Below, piece after piece: positions 18,668 to 28,687 of a DNA stretch of 64,000 bases. Under the pieces are notes generated by a model that worked only from the letters and a program-made list of their open reading frames with translations, ran no database searches and had not been told where the DNA came from. The stretch is from the NCBI GenBank assembly GCA_934120015.1, contig CAKOTD010000002.1, forward strand, positions 1-64,000. The letters run 5' to 3'. Made by a program: the position numbers and the translations under genes. Within the stretch, counting starts at the first letter, position 1; the number at the start of each line of letters is the position of its first letter. The stretch comes from an uncultured Bacilli bacterium (GTDB taxonomy: Bacteria > Bacillota_I > Bacilli_A > RF39 > UBA660).

Positions 18668-18676
18668 ATTATAACA
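18668..18676 (-). promoter_or_regulatory. Extended -10 promoter of mbl
   Basis: TGTTATAAT (minus, 18676-18668) between spoIIID and mbl. No good -35 is visible, but the extended -10 would give mbl vegetative expression independent of sporulation-controlled spoIIID. Confidence 0.5.
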
Positions 18677-18688
18677 TACTATTAATAT

Positions 18689-18943
18689 CTATGGTATAAC
18701 TTTCTTATATTTTTTCTTTGTAGATTCTCCGCCTCTAATATGTCTAATATCCATATGAAATTTAAGTATTTTATTCACTTCTTTATAAAGATTATAATCA
18801 TACTTTTTTAATCTATCTTTAAAATCCTTATGTACAGTACTCTTTGATACATTAAAATATTTAGCTATTTCTCTTATTGTTTTTCCAGTATTTAATATAT
18901 AATTACTTTCATCTATAACCCTACTATAAATGGTTTCACTCAC
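18689..18943 (-). CDS. spoIIID: Sporulation transcription regulator SpoIIID
   Basis: 84 residues with start GTG and GAGGTG ribosome site. The single HTH (GKTIREIAKYFNVSKSTVHKDFKDRL) and C-terminal basic region HMDIRHIRGGESTKKKYK are diagnostic. SpoIIID acts in the mother cell as activator and repressor of sigma-E genes. Neighbours spoIIQ-like (upstream) and mbl (downstream) match the Bacillus order. Confidence 0.95.
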   Translation of the reverse strand: MSETIYSRVIDESNYILNTGKTIREIAKYFNVSKSTVHKDFKDRLKKYDYNLYKEVNKILKFHMDIRHIRGGESTKKKYKKVIP

Positions 18944-18985
18944 ACAAACACCTCTAATTAATTATATATATTATAAGAGCTTTTA

Positions 18986-19011
18986 TACCTAAAAAGGAGT
19001 TAAACTCCTTA
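18986..19011 (-). terminator. Terminator after the spoIIQ-like gene
   Basis: Minus-strand AAGGAG-TTTAA-CTCCTT followed by TTTAGG; it begins at the stop codon of the upstream gene. Moderate T-tract. Confidence 0.6.
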
Positions 19012-19641
19012 TATTTCACTTACCTTTTTATTATAGTAATCCTCTGGGTTTACATTTTGACCAGATACAATTAATTCAAAGTGTAAATGATCATTTAATT
19101 CCTTTGAAATATTACTCATACCACTTTTCCCAATTAAATCACCTTGTTTAATTGTTTGATTTTCTTTTACAACTACTTCTGAAAGGCTTTGATATACACT
19201 AATCATTTCATTGTTATGTCTTACTTGTACTGTTTTACCTAAAATATTATCCTCTTTAACAGATATGACTGTTCCATCTAGTATGGAAATAACATCAAAG
19301 TTTTCCTTTCCACTATAAGCTACTCCTGTACTTTGTAAATAAGTATCTTCGTAATATAATAAGGCTTTTTTTTGATTTTCTGCATCAGCAGTATAATCGT
19401 AATAGTTTTTAACTATTTTAATATCAGAATCACGATATGGTCTTATTATTTGAATACTATCTGTTACTACTGGTACAGTATCTTCAAATATTGTTTTAGA
19501 CACATAATTAACATTATTATTGTTAAAAGTATTATTTGGTTCCAAACTTTTTTCAATAAAATAAATACTACTAAATACACTTATAAAAGTTAATGCATAA
19601 ATTCCATAAATAACTGGTTTCCTTAATTTATATTTTTTCAT
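19009..19641 (-). CDS. spoIIQ: SpoIIQ-like LytM/M23-domain protein
   Basis: 210 residues from the ATG at 19641, chosen because GAGGGTGA lies just upstream; a 10-codon extension is also open. One N-terminal membrane helix (residues 10-28), then a LytM domain with the HLHFEL motif near residue 190. The first zinc motif is missing: where active M23 enzymes have HxxxD this protein has GKENFDV, so it is probably not a peptidase, as in Bacillus SpoIIQ. SpoIIQ is the forespore half of the channel around the engulfed spore. Position between spoIID and spoIIID supports the assignment. Confidence 0.85.
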   Translation of the reverse strand: MKKYKLRKPVIYGIYALTFISVFSSIYFIEKSLEPNNTFNNNNVNYVSKTIFEDTVPVVTDSIQIIRPYRDSDIKIVKNYYDYTADAENQKKALLYYEDTYLQSTGVAYSGKENFDVISILDGTVISVKEDNILGKTVQVRHNNEMISVYQSLSEVVVKENQTIKQGDLIGKSGMSNISKELNDHLHFELIVSGQNVNPEDYYNKKVSEI

Positions 19642-19697
19642 TTCATCACCCTCTAATAAGAGTGTGAACATTATTTAATATTTTTATACCAATTTTT

Positions 19698-20612
19698 TTA
19701 AATTTTTTTAATCTCAACTCCAGTATAATAATGTTTTACTATCTCATCATATTTATAACCATTTTTAGCCATTGCCTGTGCACCATACTGACTCATACCA
19801 ACTCCATGACCATATCCTTTGATATTTATTACTACATTATTACCTGTTTGGGTAATAGAAAAATATGTAGAACGCAAATTTAATAGTTTAATAACATCAT
19901 AAGCAGTAAACAGATTACCATTTATTTTAATTTTTTTAATTCTTCCAGTACTTGTGGTTTCCACTTTTTCAATATGTAATTCATCATTATAAGGAAGATT
20001 TAATAAATTATAAAATTCACTTAATGATATTGTTTTATATGTACTATAAAGAGGAGATACTTCAGAGTCCCAACTAGAATCTACACTTACTAAGTAAGGA
20101 AGTTGTGTTGTAAATATTTCACCACTATTTTCTGTTTCACCAGTACTTGTAGAAAAGAAAAATGCCTCTACAACTTTTCCATCATATTCTAAATATTCAC
20201 CCTTAGTTTCAATAACTGCTGTTTTTATTTTATTAATATATTTTTCATAATTATCTCCCCAAGCTTTTTTTAATTCTTCATCATTTAAATATACTTGATT
20301 CATGATAGTATCAACAACATCATATTCTCTGGTTTTATTATTCTCAATTTTTTTTAAAACATAACTTCTAGCAGCTACAGCTTGGGCCTTTAATGCTTCT
20401 AATTCAAAGGAAACAGGCATTTCACCAGCTAATACACCTGTAATATATCCTTCAAATGGAACATATTCTATTTCACCTGTATCTTCATGTTTAACTCTAA
20501 CATTAAAATTACTTTCATATTTAAACTTTATTTCATTATCCTCTATAAAAATTGAAACTATTATATATGGTGTCAAGAAAATTAAAATACAAAAAAAGAG
20601 TAATTTTTTCAT
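19698..20612 (-). CDS. spoIID: Stage II sporulation protein D, peptidoglycan lytic enzyme
   Basis: 304 residues. N-terminal membrane anchor (residues 3-22), then the SpoIID/LytB domain with GYITGVLAGEMPVSFE, ALKAQAVAARSYVLKK, the catalytic-region FFFSTSTGETENSGE and the C-terminal GHGVGMSQYGAQAMAKNGY. SpoIID cleaves glycan strands during engulfment together with SpoIIM and SpoIIP, which are not in this window. AGGAGG precedes the ATG. Confidence 0.95.
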   Translation of the reverse strand: MKKLLFFCILIFLTPYIIVSIFIEDNEIKFKYESNFNVRVKHEDTGEIEYVPFEGYITGVLAGEMPVSFELEALKAQAVAARSYVLKKIENNKTREYDVVDTIMNQVYLNDEELKKAWGDNYEKYINKIKTAVIETKGEYLEYDGKVVEAFFFSTSTGETENSGEIFTTQLPYLVSVDSSWDSEVSPLYSTYKTISLSEFYNLLNLPYNDELHIEKVETTSTGRIKKIKINGNLFTAYDVIKLLNLRSTYFSITQTGNNVVINIKGYGHGVGMSQYGAQAMAKNGYKYDEIVKHYYTGVEIKKI

Positions 20613-20654
20613 ATATTTTACCTCCTATAAATAAAACATACAAAACACTACTCT

Positions 20655-20858
20655 TTATATTGCAGTTCCTATATAAAAATCCATAAAGAAATTTACTACT
20701 AGATATGACATAGAAATTGCTACTAACAAATATAAAATTCGGGCTTGATAATATCTATTTTTCTTAAACAGATTTGTTATATTAATGCTATCTAGTGCCC
20801 AAATAGAAATAGGTACAAATGCAATGTATAATACTACTCTAAGCATTTCTTTCCTCAT
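20655..20858 (-). CDS. DUF1146 (YwzB-type) small membrane protein
   Basis: 67 residues with two membrane helices separated by a basic loop (LFKKNRYYQAR). The size, the two-helix layout and the location just before spoIID match the DUF1146/YwzB family, which has no known function. It overlaps the rpiB 3' end by 20 bases, so it is probably co-expressed with it. Confidence 0.75.
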   Translation of the reverse strand: MRKEMLRVVLYIAFVPISIWALDSINITNLFKKNRYYQARILYLLVAISMSYLVVNFFMDFYIGTAI

Positions 20859-21273
20859 AGTCTAATATTTCATTTAATCTGCGGACATACTTTTCTTCTG
20901 TTGAAAAAGGAGTATTAATAAAATTATTAATCATTTCAATTGTCTCTTCTACACTATGATTTTCAGATATAGCTAAAACATTTGCATCATTATCATTTCT
21001 AGTATAAATTGCTTCTTCCTTATTAGATATTTTAGCACATCTTACTCCTTTAACTTTATTACATGCTATACTCATACCAATTCCTGATCCACATATTAGT
21101 ATTCCAAAATCGATTTTCTTTTCTTTTATTGCCTCTCCAATTAAAAACGCATATATTGGATAATCAGTTGATTCATCACTATTTGTTCCATAGTCTACTA
21201 GACTAGGCATCTTACTTAATAATTCTTGTTTTAACCTATATCCTCTATGATCAGATGCTACTCCTACTATCAT
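20839..21273 (-). CDS. rpiB: RpiB/LacAB-family sugar-phosphate isomerase
   Basis: 144 residues. Signatures: GVASDHRGY-LKQEL at the start, DYP-YA, ICGSGIGMSIACNKVKGVRCA with the catalytic Cys in CGSG, and RNDNDANVLAIS. It interconverts ribulose-5-P and ribose-5-P, or a related aldose/ketose phosphate pair. First gene of the rpiB-DUF1146-spoIID-spoIIQ run. Confidence 0.92.
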   Translation of the reverse strand: MIVGVASDHRGYRLKQELLSKMPSLVDYGTNSDESTDYPIYAFLIGEAIKEKKIDFGILICGSGIGMSIACNKVKGVRCAKISNKEEAIYTRNDNDANVLAISENHSVEETIEMINNFINTPFSTEEKYVRRLNEILDYEERNA

Positions 21274-21339
21274 TTATACCACCTACCTTATTATATTATA
21301 TCTAAATTTTATTTATTTAATTATCTAAACGACAAATAA

Positions 21340-24027
21340 CTACATTTCAAGATAATCTTTAACAATATTAGCAATTCTTGAAGCTTCAAGCATTAAATCT
21401 TTATAATTTTCTTTTATATAATTAATATCATTTTCTTTGCTTTTTAATTCATGGTTATATGCTTTTGTTGCCAAGTCGGTAAATCCTAGGTACTTGCTAT
21501 CACTCTTTAAGGCATGAACTTCTACCGCATATTCAGTCATATTTTCATTTTCTTTATATTCTTTTATTTTTAATAATCTATCACCTAAATTATCAAAAAA
21601 TTCCTTTAGCATTTCATCATAACTAGACATATCTCCAAGAAGTTCTAACGCTTTATTTAAATTAATACCATTTTCAATTAAATAATTCTTTTTGCTTTTT
21701 CCTTCTCTTATTGTCATATATGTATTCATAATTCTATCTAATTCCTTTTTATCAATTGGCTTAGACATGTAATCATTAAATCCTTCTTTTAAATATTGTT
21801 CACGCATTCCATCTAAAGCATTGGCTGTAAGAGCTATTACTGGAGTATGAAAATCATCCATCTTTTTTAGTTCCTTAAACGCCTCGACTCCACTCATATT
21901 TGGCATCATATCATCCATAAAAATTATACGATAATTATTATTTTTAACCATTTCAATTGCTTCTTCTCCGCTTAAAACGGTATCAACAATAACATCATAT
22001 GGTTTAAAAAATCCAATGGCTACTTTCAAATTTAATTTATTATCATCTACTACTAATACTTTATTATTTGAGCCTTCTTTAATATTATTTGGTGAACTAT
22101 TAACTTCTAATTCTTTCTCATCGGCTCGTTGATTTTCAATTTTTTCTTCAAAAATATCTTTCATTTCTTTACTATTCTTAGTTGTGACACTAAGATATTT
22201 TTTTAATATTTCAATTAGTTCTTCTTTAACAATTGGTTTTGCTAAATAATCACTAAAACCTGCTTTCATATATGCTTCTTTCATTCCTGATAAAGCATTG
22301 GCTGTTAAAGCAATAGTTGGTATATCAAATCCCTCTATTTCTTTTAATTTTTGTAATGTTTCGGTACCACGCATTTTAGGCATCATATCATCTAATAAAA
22401 TTAAATCATATTTATTGCCATCTTTAATATTTTCAATAGTATCAAAACCACTTTCTAATAACACAGTATGAATATCATATTTTTTAAGTAATTTATCTGC
22501 AACTTTTAAATTTAATTTATTATCATCAACAATTAATACCCTTGCATTTGGAAAGTCAATTAATTCTTCTGTTTCAACAGGTCTTTCTTCTTCACCATCA
22601 TGTAATTTAACAATTTGCTGTTGCAAATAAACGGTAAAAGTAGAACCTTGTCCATATACACTTTGAACAATTATTTTTCCACCCATCATTTCAACTAAAC
22701 TTTTTGTAATGGCAAGTCCAAGACCAGTTCCTTCAATAGTTGTATTTCTATCTTCTTCTAGTCTATTAAATTTTGTAAATAACGAATTGATTTTATCTTC
22801 TTTTATACCTCTTCCTGTATCTTCTACTGATATAACAAGAGATGATTTATCACCTTGATTTACACAACTAACATTGAAATTAATATATCCTTTTTCTGTA
22901 TATTTAACAGCATTAGTTAAAATATTAGTTATAATTTGTTTAATTTTGCCAATATCTCCAAATAAAACACTTGGAATATCAGGGGCAAATGATGTATTTA
23001 ATTCAATTGGTTTATCACCAATTCTAGGTATCATTAATTTAGCAAGATTTTCTAAATTAGGAAGTAATCGATAATTAGTATTTACTATTTCCATTTTATT
23101 TGCTTCAATTTTACTAATATCAAGAATACCATTAACTATTTCAAGTAAGTTGCTACTTGCCATAATAATATCTTCAGCATCTTTTTTAGCATCTTCAAGA
23201 GTTTCCTCTGTCTTAATACATTCACTAAAACCAACTATTGCATTTAGAGGAGTTCTTATTTCATGACTCATACTACTTAAAAATTCAGATTTTGCTCTAT
23301 TAGCCTTTTCAGCATGATCTTTTGCAAGTTCTAATTCATTCATTAATTTCATATCAGGATTTTCTATTGTAAAATACATAAGAAAAGTTATAAATGTTTC
23401 CATAGCTGTCATTAATAGCAATTCTGGATGGAGTGATTGAATTAAAATGACAGCTCCACTTATTGGTAAATACATAAATATTGGCAAATATTTCTTTGTT
23501 TTGATATTTTTAAAATTCATAATCATGCAACTTAACATAACAAATATGCAAAATCCTGAAATTATATATAAAAATTTTACACTTGGACCGGCAGTATAAA
23601 CTACACCATTTCCATTATTATAAATTACTATAGGTAATAAAATCATTATAATAATAAATATTATGTAAATTAAAGCCATAAAAATGAAAACTTTTTTTAA
23701 ATACTTTTTTAATTCAACAAATTGTTTTTTTTGCTCAAATTTTCCCTTTCTTGAAATAACAAAAATGTATATCATAAACAACATAATCCAAGTTATTAAG
23801 TAACCTAAGTATAGTTTACTAAAAACTATACTCATCATATCACCATCAATCATAGGAGTAACAATTCCACAAGAAATGTGTATTATTAAACCAATTAAAT
23901 TAGTTATAATAAGCAAAGCATATAATTTATTTTCAATTATATTTAACCTTTTTTTTGAAAAGTATACTATTGTTAGAAGTAAACTAAAAAATAAACTGCA
24001 AACAGTAAAAGATATTGCACTATCCAT
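21340..24027 (-). CDS. Hybrid sensor histidine kinase with two receivers and an HPt domain
   Basis: 895 residues. Residues 1-222 hold seven or so membrane helices; a linker helix follows. HisKA contains [15 protein letters not shown] with the phospho-His near 255; HATPase has the N-box [14 protein letters not shown] and G-boxes DTGRGI and GTGLGLAI. Two receiver domains follow (acidic pocket [11 protein letters not shown] in both, phosphoacceptors in LLDDMMP and FMDDMMP), then an HPt domain with [11 protein letters not shown] near residue 850. No output domain or separate DNA-binding regulator is encoded beside it. It ends a three-gene operon after the ligase and hydrolase; RBS GGGGATGA. Confidence 0.92.
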   Translation of the reverse strand: MDSAISFTVCSLFFSLLLTIVYFSKKRLNIIENKLYALLIITNLIGLIIHISCGIVTPMIDGDMMSIVFSKLYLGYLITWIMLFMIYIFVISRKGKFEQKKQFVELKKYLKKVFIFMALIYIIFIIIMILLPIVIYNNGNGVVYTAGPSVKFLYIISGFCIFVMLSCMIMNFKNIKTKKYLPIFMYLPISGAVILIQSLHPELLLMTAMETFITFLMYFTIENPDMKLMNELELAKDHAEKANRAKSEFLSSMSHEIRTPLNAIVGFSECIKTEETLEDAKKDAEDIIMASSNLLEIVNGILDISKIEANKMEIVNTNYRLLPNLENLAKLMIPRIGDKPIELNTSFAPDIPSVLFGDIGKIKQIITNILTNAVKYTEKGYINFNVSCVNQGDKSSLVISVEDTGRGIKEDKINSLFTKFNRLEEDRNTTIEGTGLGLAITKSLVEMMGGKIIVQSVYGQGSTFTVYLQQQIVKLHDGEEERPVETEELIDFPNARVLIVDDNKLNLKVADKLLKKYDIHTVLLESGFDTIENIKDGNKYDLILLDDMMPKMRGTETLQKLKEIEGFDIPTIALTANALSGMKEAYMKAGFSDYLAKPIVKEELIEILKKYLSVTTKNSKEMKDIFEEKIENQRADEKELEVNSSPNNIKEGSNNKVLVVDDNKLNLKVAIGFFKPYDVIVDTVLSGEEAIEMVKNNNYRIIFMDDMMPNMSGVEAFKELKKMDDFHTPVIALTANALDGMREQYLKEGFNDYMSKPIDKKELDRIMNTYMTIREGKSKKNYLIENGINLNKALELLGDMSSYDEMLKEFFDNLGDRLLKIKEYKENENMTEYAVEVHALKSDSKYLGFTDLATKAYNHELKSKENDINYIKENYKDLMLEASRIANIVKDYLEM

Positions 24028-24031
24028 TTAA

Positions 24032-25969
24032 TCATCCCCTTTTAATCATATTATTCTTAATTAAATCTTCGCAATTTTCATTTATTAGTCTAATTGCTTC
24101 TGATTCCAAACGAACTAAATCTAACTTATTATTTTTTGTATAAGGTAAGGTATTTACTACGATAAATTGACTTGGCAAATAGTATTCAGGTAATTCTTTT
24201 TGACATAAGGACTTAACTTCAACAATTATACTATTAACATCATCATTTTTTTCTTTTAATACAAGATATACAAATGGTATTTCACCATCATCTATATCTG
24301 GTGCCTTTACTACAGCACAATTTTCAATTTTTGCATTTTTCATGATAACATTTTCAATAGCCTTTGCAGAAACCTTAAAACCCCTCCTAATTATTAATCG
24401 TTTGTATCTTCCATCTATGCTTAATGAAGTATCATAATGACCCATATCACCACTATATAACCATCTCTCTCCATAATTATTAGTTTTTATTGTTTTAGAT
24501 GTTTCATGTTCATTATTTAAATATTCCTTCATCATTGTAGGAGTAGATATGCATATTTCACCTTTTTCACCATATCTTAATTCTGATCCAGTCTCAGGGT
24601 CAATTATAGCAATATTATTTTTTACCATTGGTATTCCAACTGTACCAACTTCACTTGATTTATTAGTATTTGTAACAGCACAAGCTGAAACTTCTGTCAT
24701 TCCATATCCCTTTACAATTTTACTTTTAGCATTATGTTCTTCCAAAAATTTATTTAATTGTTTTTCTAACTCAACATTGAAACTATCTCCACCACATGCG
24801 GATGTTTTCAAAAAACTTAAATCAAATTTTTTCATCTTTTCATCTTTCAATAAAAATTCCCAATGCATTGGTATTGCTATAACATGATTTGGTTTAAACT
24901 TTCTAATAATATCAGTAAAATCATCATTTACAACTTTTGGATATACGATATCAGTCATTCCAAGGCAAAGTGGCATATGTAGAGAATTAACAACCCCATA
25001 TGCAACAAAAATAGGAATAATATTTAATACACTATCACCTTTTTGATAATCAAACCCAGACATGCCATATTGTAATGCCATTGCATTAAAATTTTCGTTT
25101 GTTAAAACGACTGACTTAGGCATACTTGTTGTTCCACTAGTATGAACTATGACTACTGGCTGATCTTTTTCATATTCACTTTCTATGACCGGTTGCATCA
25201 AATCTCCAATCTTGTAAAAGTCATTCCATTTTATAATCATAGGATTTGTCTTTAAATAATTTTCTATTCTTATATGTTCCTGTTTTACTTTCTCTTTTTC
25301 AGATGATGACATTTTCTTTTGTTCTTGATGCTCTGATATTTTTTTTGCAATCAACGGAACTTCATCCGTTGGATTTAAGAAAATTATTTTTTCTAAATTT
25401 GTCTCACTAATTATATCCTTAAACCCCTCATAGCAAGAATCTAATGTAAATATAAATTTTGAATTAGCTTCATTAATATAATGTTTCATGCCGCTTGCAT
25501 CTGTTCTTAAATCAGTTAAATTAGCAATTGCACCTATTTTATTAAGTGCATAAAGCAAATAAACAGTTTGTGGTAAAGTAACAGAATTAATTAAAACAAC
25601 ATCCCCTTTTTTTACCCCAAGTGCTGTCAAAGATTTTGAAGTTTGTTCTATTTTTTGAAACAATTTTTCATAACTTGTTTTTAGACCAAAAAAATTTAAT
25701 GCACATAACTTTTTATTATCTTTATTGCATAATCTGAGATACTGATACGCAGTCATTTCAGGAATATCAGCCAATATAGCCTGATCTGAATAATTTTTCA
25801 GCCAAGGCTTATCTAAACTAGAAAAACCTGTACTTGGGCCCTGTATTTCTCCATTACTAATTCTCTTCAAATATAAATCTCTTTGTTTTTTTTCTTCTTC
25901 TGTTAAACTAGCAACATGCACTCTATACTCTTTTAATTGTTCAATTATTTTTTCTCTATCCTCAGTCAT
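24032..25969 (-). CDS. Adenylate-forming ligase (AMP-binding, acyl-CoA synthetase-like)
   Basis: 645 residues. ANL-superfamily motifs: P-loop-like VIVHTSGTTSMPKSVVLTN, a KGYGMTEVSACAV motif, WLYSGDMGHYD and the hinge region GRYKRLIIRRGFKVSA, with K in the late NNKLDLVRLE. It activates a carboxylate as adenylate, then probably passes it to CoA or a carrier. The substrate is not predictable. Its N-terminal 70 residues are a charged extension. It lies between the alpha/beta hydrolase and the hybrid kinase with almost no gaps. Confidence 0.85.
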   Translation of the reverse strand: MTEDREKIIEQLKEYRVHVASLTEEEKKQRDLYLKRISNGEIQGPSTGFSSLDKPWLKNYSDQAILADIPEMTAYQYLRLCNKDNKKLCALNFFGLKTSYEKLFQKIEQTSKSLTALGVKKGDVVLINSVTLPQTVYLLYALNKIGAIANLTDLRTDASGMKHYINEANSKFIFTLDSCYEGFKDIISETNLEKIIFLNPTDEVPLIAKKISEHQEQKKMSSSEKEKVKQEHIRIENYLKTNPMIIKWNDFYKIGDLMQPVIESEYEKDQPVVIVHTSGTTSMPKSVVLTNENFNAMALQYGMSGFDYQKGDSVLNIIPIFVAYGVVNSLHMPLCLGMTDIVYPKVVNDDFTDIIRKFKPNHVIAIPMHWEFLLKDEKMKKFDLSFLKTSACGGDSFNVELEKQLNKFLEEHNAKSKIVKGYGMTEVSACAVTNTNKSSEVGTVGIPMVKNNIAIIDPETGSELRYGEKGEICISTPTMMKEYLNNEHETSKTIKTNNYGERWLYSGDMGHYDTSLSIDGRYKRLIIRRGFKVSAKAIENVIMKNAKIENCAVVKAPDIDDGEIPFVYLVLKEKNDDVNSIIVEVKSLCQKELPEYYLPSQFIVVNTLPYTKNNKLDLVRLESEAIRLINENCEDLIKNNMIKRG

Positions 25970-26893
25970 CTAAATCTCCTCATTTTTTATTATAAATTTA
26001 TTTATTTTATCCCAATATTCTTCTTTTGATTTAAACATTGATCCAATATGACCTGCATTTTTTATTATTAATTTATCTTTTATGCCAGCATTAGCTTCGT
26101 ATAATTTATTAATCATATATGTTGGAACAAGTTTATCATCATCACCATGTATAAATAAAATTGGCACATTATTATATTGCAATGCGTTTATTGCACTTCC
26201 ATCATTTATAGTAAATCCATGTTTCATTTTTATATATGAATTTGCAAGCATTAAGGTTGGAAACGTTGGGAAATGAAACACTTTTCTCAATTGATATTGT
26301 AGTTCTTCTTTAGCAGATGTAAAACCACTATCTTCTATTATAAATTTAATATTTTTAGGCAATGTGAAATTGGCAGTCATCATAATTGATGATGCTCCCA
26401 TAGATAATCCATATAAACCAATTTTAGGATTATTGTACGAATAATTTATATAGTCTATCCAATTTAATATATCATATCTAGACTTAATACCAAAATCTAT
26501 ATACTTTCCTTCACTTTTACCATGTCCTCTTAATTCAATTAACAATAAGTTATGATTTTTTATCAATTCTATGGCATATGGCATTAAATGTTCAGCTTTA
26601 CTAAAATAACCATGTGTTATAATTATCCAATCTTTATTTAATTCACTTTTTAATTCTAAAGCATGTAACTTTAAATTATCATTTGATTTGATATATACAT
26701 CCTTAGCAGTTTTTAAAAGTTCTTTTTCTTCTGCAGTAAGTTCAGGGATAATTACCTGATTTTTTCCTTTTTCAAATTGTTTTGTTCTATCTTTTCTTGT
26801 GTTAATAGCAAAATCATAAAAAATAATTGCTAGTACAATTTGAAAAATGGAAAGAATAATTACACAAATTAATACTACTGAAAATATTGTCAT
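25970..26893 (-). CDS. Membrane-anchored alpha/beta hydrolase
   Basis: 307 residues. One N-terminal membrane helix (residues 3-25), then an alpha/beta-hydrolase domain: HGYFSKAEHLMPY oxyanion region, RGHGKSEGKYI, nucleophile elbow GLSMGASS, acid region HGDDDKLVP and the late GHIGSM histidine. Likely an esterase or acyltransferase facing outward. First gene of the operon with the ligase and hybrid kinase; AAGGAGA precedes the ATG. Confidence 0.85.
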   Translation of the reverse strand: MTIFSVVLICVIILSIFQIVLAIIFYDFAINTRKDRTKQFEKGKNQVIIPELTAEEKELLKTAKDVYIKSNDNLKLHALELKSELNKDWIIITHGYFSKAEHLMPYAIELIKNHNLLLIELRGHGKSEGKYIDFGIKSRYDILNWIDYINYSYNNPKIGLYGLSMGASSIMMTANFTLPKNIKFIIEDSGFTSAKEELQYQLRKVFHFPTFPTLMLANSYIKMKHGFTINDGSAINALQYNNVPILFIHGDDDKLVPTYMINKLYEANAGIKDKLIIKNAGHIGSMFKSKEEYWDKINKFIIKNEEI

Positions 26894-26919
26894 AATTTGT
26901 CTCCTTATAATACATAACC

Positions 26920-26948
26920 ATTATAATATTTTTTTTTATGATTTACAA
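26920..26948 (-). promoter_or_regulatory. Promoter of the hydrolase-ligase-hybrid kinase operon
   Basis: TTGTAA (26948-26943), 17 bases, TATAAT (26925-26920), leading to AAGGAGA at the hydrolase start. Confidence 0.7.
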
Positions 26949-27007
26949 GGAGTTTAGATAGTTTTTGATATCTTAAACAATCATTTTTATGATAATACTT
27001 ATATAAT

Positions 27008-27332
27008 TTTGAAGAATATTATAAGTTCAATATTAACAATTTTAAAAAAGTATTAAACGATTGTGAACAATGGAAAATGAATGAAAATTATACAGAGAAA
27101 ATATTAAATATATTGAAAACTCATTTAAATATGATATTAAGGTACTAATAATTTAATTAGATTTAGCAAGATAATTGCTTTTGGATATGGAAAATTCGAT
27201 TATTTTATAGCTCGTGTATTTTTTATTAAAGGTATTAAAAAAAGGGTGATTTTGAACTGCCCCTATAATCAACTCATTTATCAGATTTATTGTCTACCAA
27301 CACTATTTGACAAAGAGCTCATTTTTTTATAA
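27008..27332 (+). pseudogene. Decayed coding fragments of unknown origin
   Basis: The 433-base gap 26894-27326 has no intact gene. Two plus-strand open stretches remain in different frames: 27008-27148 (46 codons, FEEYYKFNINNFKKVLN...) and 27159-27332 (57 codons, including IIAFGYGKFDYFIARVFF). Neither has a start with a ribosome site. The amino-acid patterns look protein-like, so this is probably a frameshifted remnant at the edge of the island; the family was not recognised. Confidence 0.35.
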
Positions 27333-28109
27333 ATTCAATTCATTTAAAAAAATTGCCACTCCATCTTCGTCATTACTCTTAATTTTGTATTTTGCATTTT
27401 CTAATGCTTTTTTTGTTGAATTACTAACTGCTGCACTTATTTTAGCAACTTTAAACATTGATATATCGTTATTGTCATTCCCAATGGCAATTATATTTTC
27501 TTTGGATACATTTATATATTTAGACAATTTTAAGACAGCAATCCCCTTAGATGCTTCATTACTCACAACACTAAACCAATTTTCTTCGCTATTTTCCTTA
27601 GAAGAATCAAGAATATTCATTTTATATTCATTTTGAACTATTTCCTTAAACATATTTATTTTGTCCTTTTCTTTACCTATTACCATTACTTGTTTAACTT
27701 TATTGTTAATAACTTCATCAAAATTATCATCAGTTAACAATACTTGATTATCATTTCTCGTAAATTGAGTTACATATTCAGTATTTTCCAATACATACAT
27801 TATTCTTATATTGTTTAATATTGCGTAATCATATAGTAATTTACAACTTTTTTTATCAATATACTTAGCCCAAATAACTTTTTTCTTCTGAACATCATAT
27901 ATTTCTGAACCATTCGAGGAAATTATAAAATTATTAGCACCAACCTCGTTGCTTATTTTTTGTGTATGGTATCGTGGCCTTGCTGTACAAATTACTACTA
28001 CGTTTTCTTTTTCTATTTGTTTTTTTATTACCATTTTAGTAAAATCGGATATTGTACCATCTGTTTTTCTAAGCGTACCATCACTATCAATAGCAATTAT
28101 ATATTTCAT
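27327..28109 (-). CDS. HAD-superfamily (Cof-type) phosphatase
   Basis: 260 residues from the ATG at 28109; GAGGTGAG lies upstream, and the GTG at 28118 falls within the ribosome site. HAD motifs: I DSDGTLRKTDG near the start with the nucleophile Asp, VVICTARP as motif II, K in DEASKGIAVLKLSK, and IAIGNDNNDISMF as motif IV. Cof-type HADs dephosphorylate sugar or cofactor phosphates. Last gene of the island operon, after a Nudix gene and a terminator. Confidence 0.88.
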   Translation of the reverse strand: MKYIIAIDSDGTLRKTDGTISDFTKMVIKKQIEKENVVVICTARPRYHTQKISNEVGANNFIISSNGSEIYDVQKKKVIWAKYIDKKSCKLLYDYAILNNIRIMYVLENTEYVTQFTRNDNQVLLTDDNFDEVINNKVKQVMVIGKEKDKINMFKEIVQNEYKMNILDSSKENSEENWFSVVSNEASKGIAVLKLSKYINVSKENIIAIGNDNNDISMFKVAKISAAVSNSTKKALENAKYKIKSNDEDGVAIFLNELNL

Positions 28110-28128
28110 TACACTCACCTCTGTATAC

Positions 28129-28158
28129 TAAAATATCAGTTCAAAGAGAACTGATATT
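28129..28158 (-). terminator. Terminator of the Nudix gene
   Basis: Perfect stem ATATCAGTTC / GAACTGATAT (28133-28142, 28148-28157) with a five-base loop; TTTTAG follows on the minus strand. Confidence 0.7.
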
Positions 28159-28168
28159 AACTTGTAAA

Positions 28169-28687
28169 TTATTCATTTATTATTGTTTTATATACATCAA
28201 ACAAATCAATCATTTCTCTTGCAATCCCTTTTTTATCACCATATTCTTCTGCATTTGCGCTTAATATATTTTCAACATTTGATAATGGTATATATCTCAA
28301 TTCAAAATTACCTTCTTTTTCATTTTCTGTATATTCAGTATTTTCTAAATTAGGTTTTTCATCTGTTTTTACTTCATAATAATAGATTTCAATTTTCCTA
28401 TTTTTACCTTCTGCAGGCCAATCTTTATAATAACCAATTGCACATGCGAAAGGTTCAATGTTAGTTATTCTTAATTCTATTCCTGTTTCTTCTAATACTT
28501 CTCTATTAACTGCTTGAATAAGTGTTTCATTATCCTCCACATGTCCTCCGGGAAATTGATAATTGTTATGCGAGTATCCCAATAACACATCATTATTAGA
28601 ATTTACCAATAATACCTTTACTCTTTTTACAACCTCTGTCATATCTGAATCTATTAAATTATACTTGTTAGTAATTAATTGTTTCAT
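28169..28687 (-). CDS. Nudix hydrolase
   Basis: 172 residues from the ATG at 28687 (GGGAG upstream). Complete Nudix box: GHVEDNETLIQAVNREVLEETGI, with the glycine, the REVLEE metal ligands and the final G. It cleaves nucleoside diphosphates linked to another moiety; the substrate is unknown. It overlaps the 3' end of the thymidylate-kinase-like gene by 20 bases. Confidence 0.9.
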   Translation of the reverse strand: MKQLITNKYNLIDSDMTEVVKRVKVLLVNSNNDVLLGYSHNNYQFPGGHVEDNETLIQAVNREVLEETGIELRITNIEPFACAIGYYKDWPAEGKNRKIEIYYYEVKTDEKPNLENTEYTENEKEGNFELRYIPLSNVENILSANAEEYGDKKGIAREMIDLFDVYKTIINE

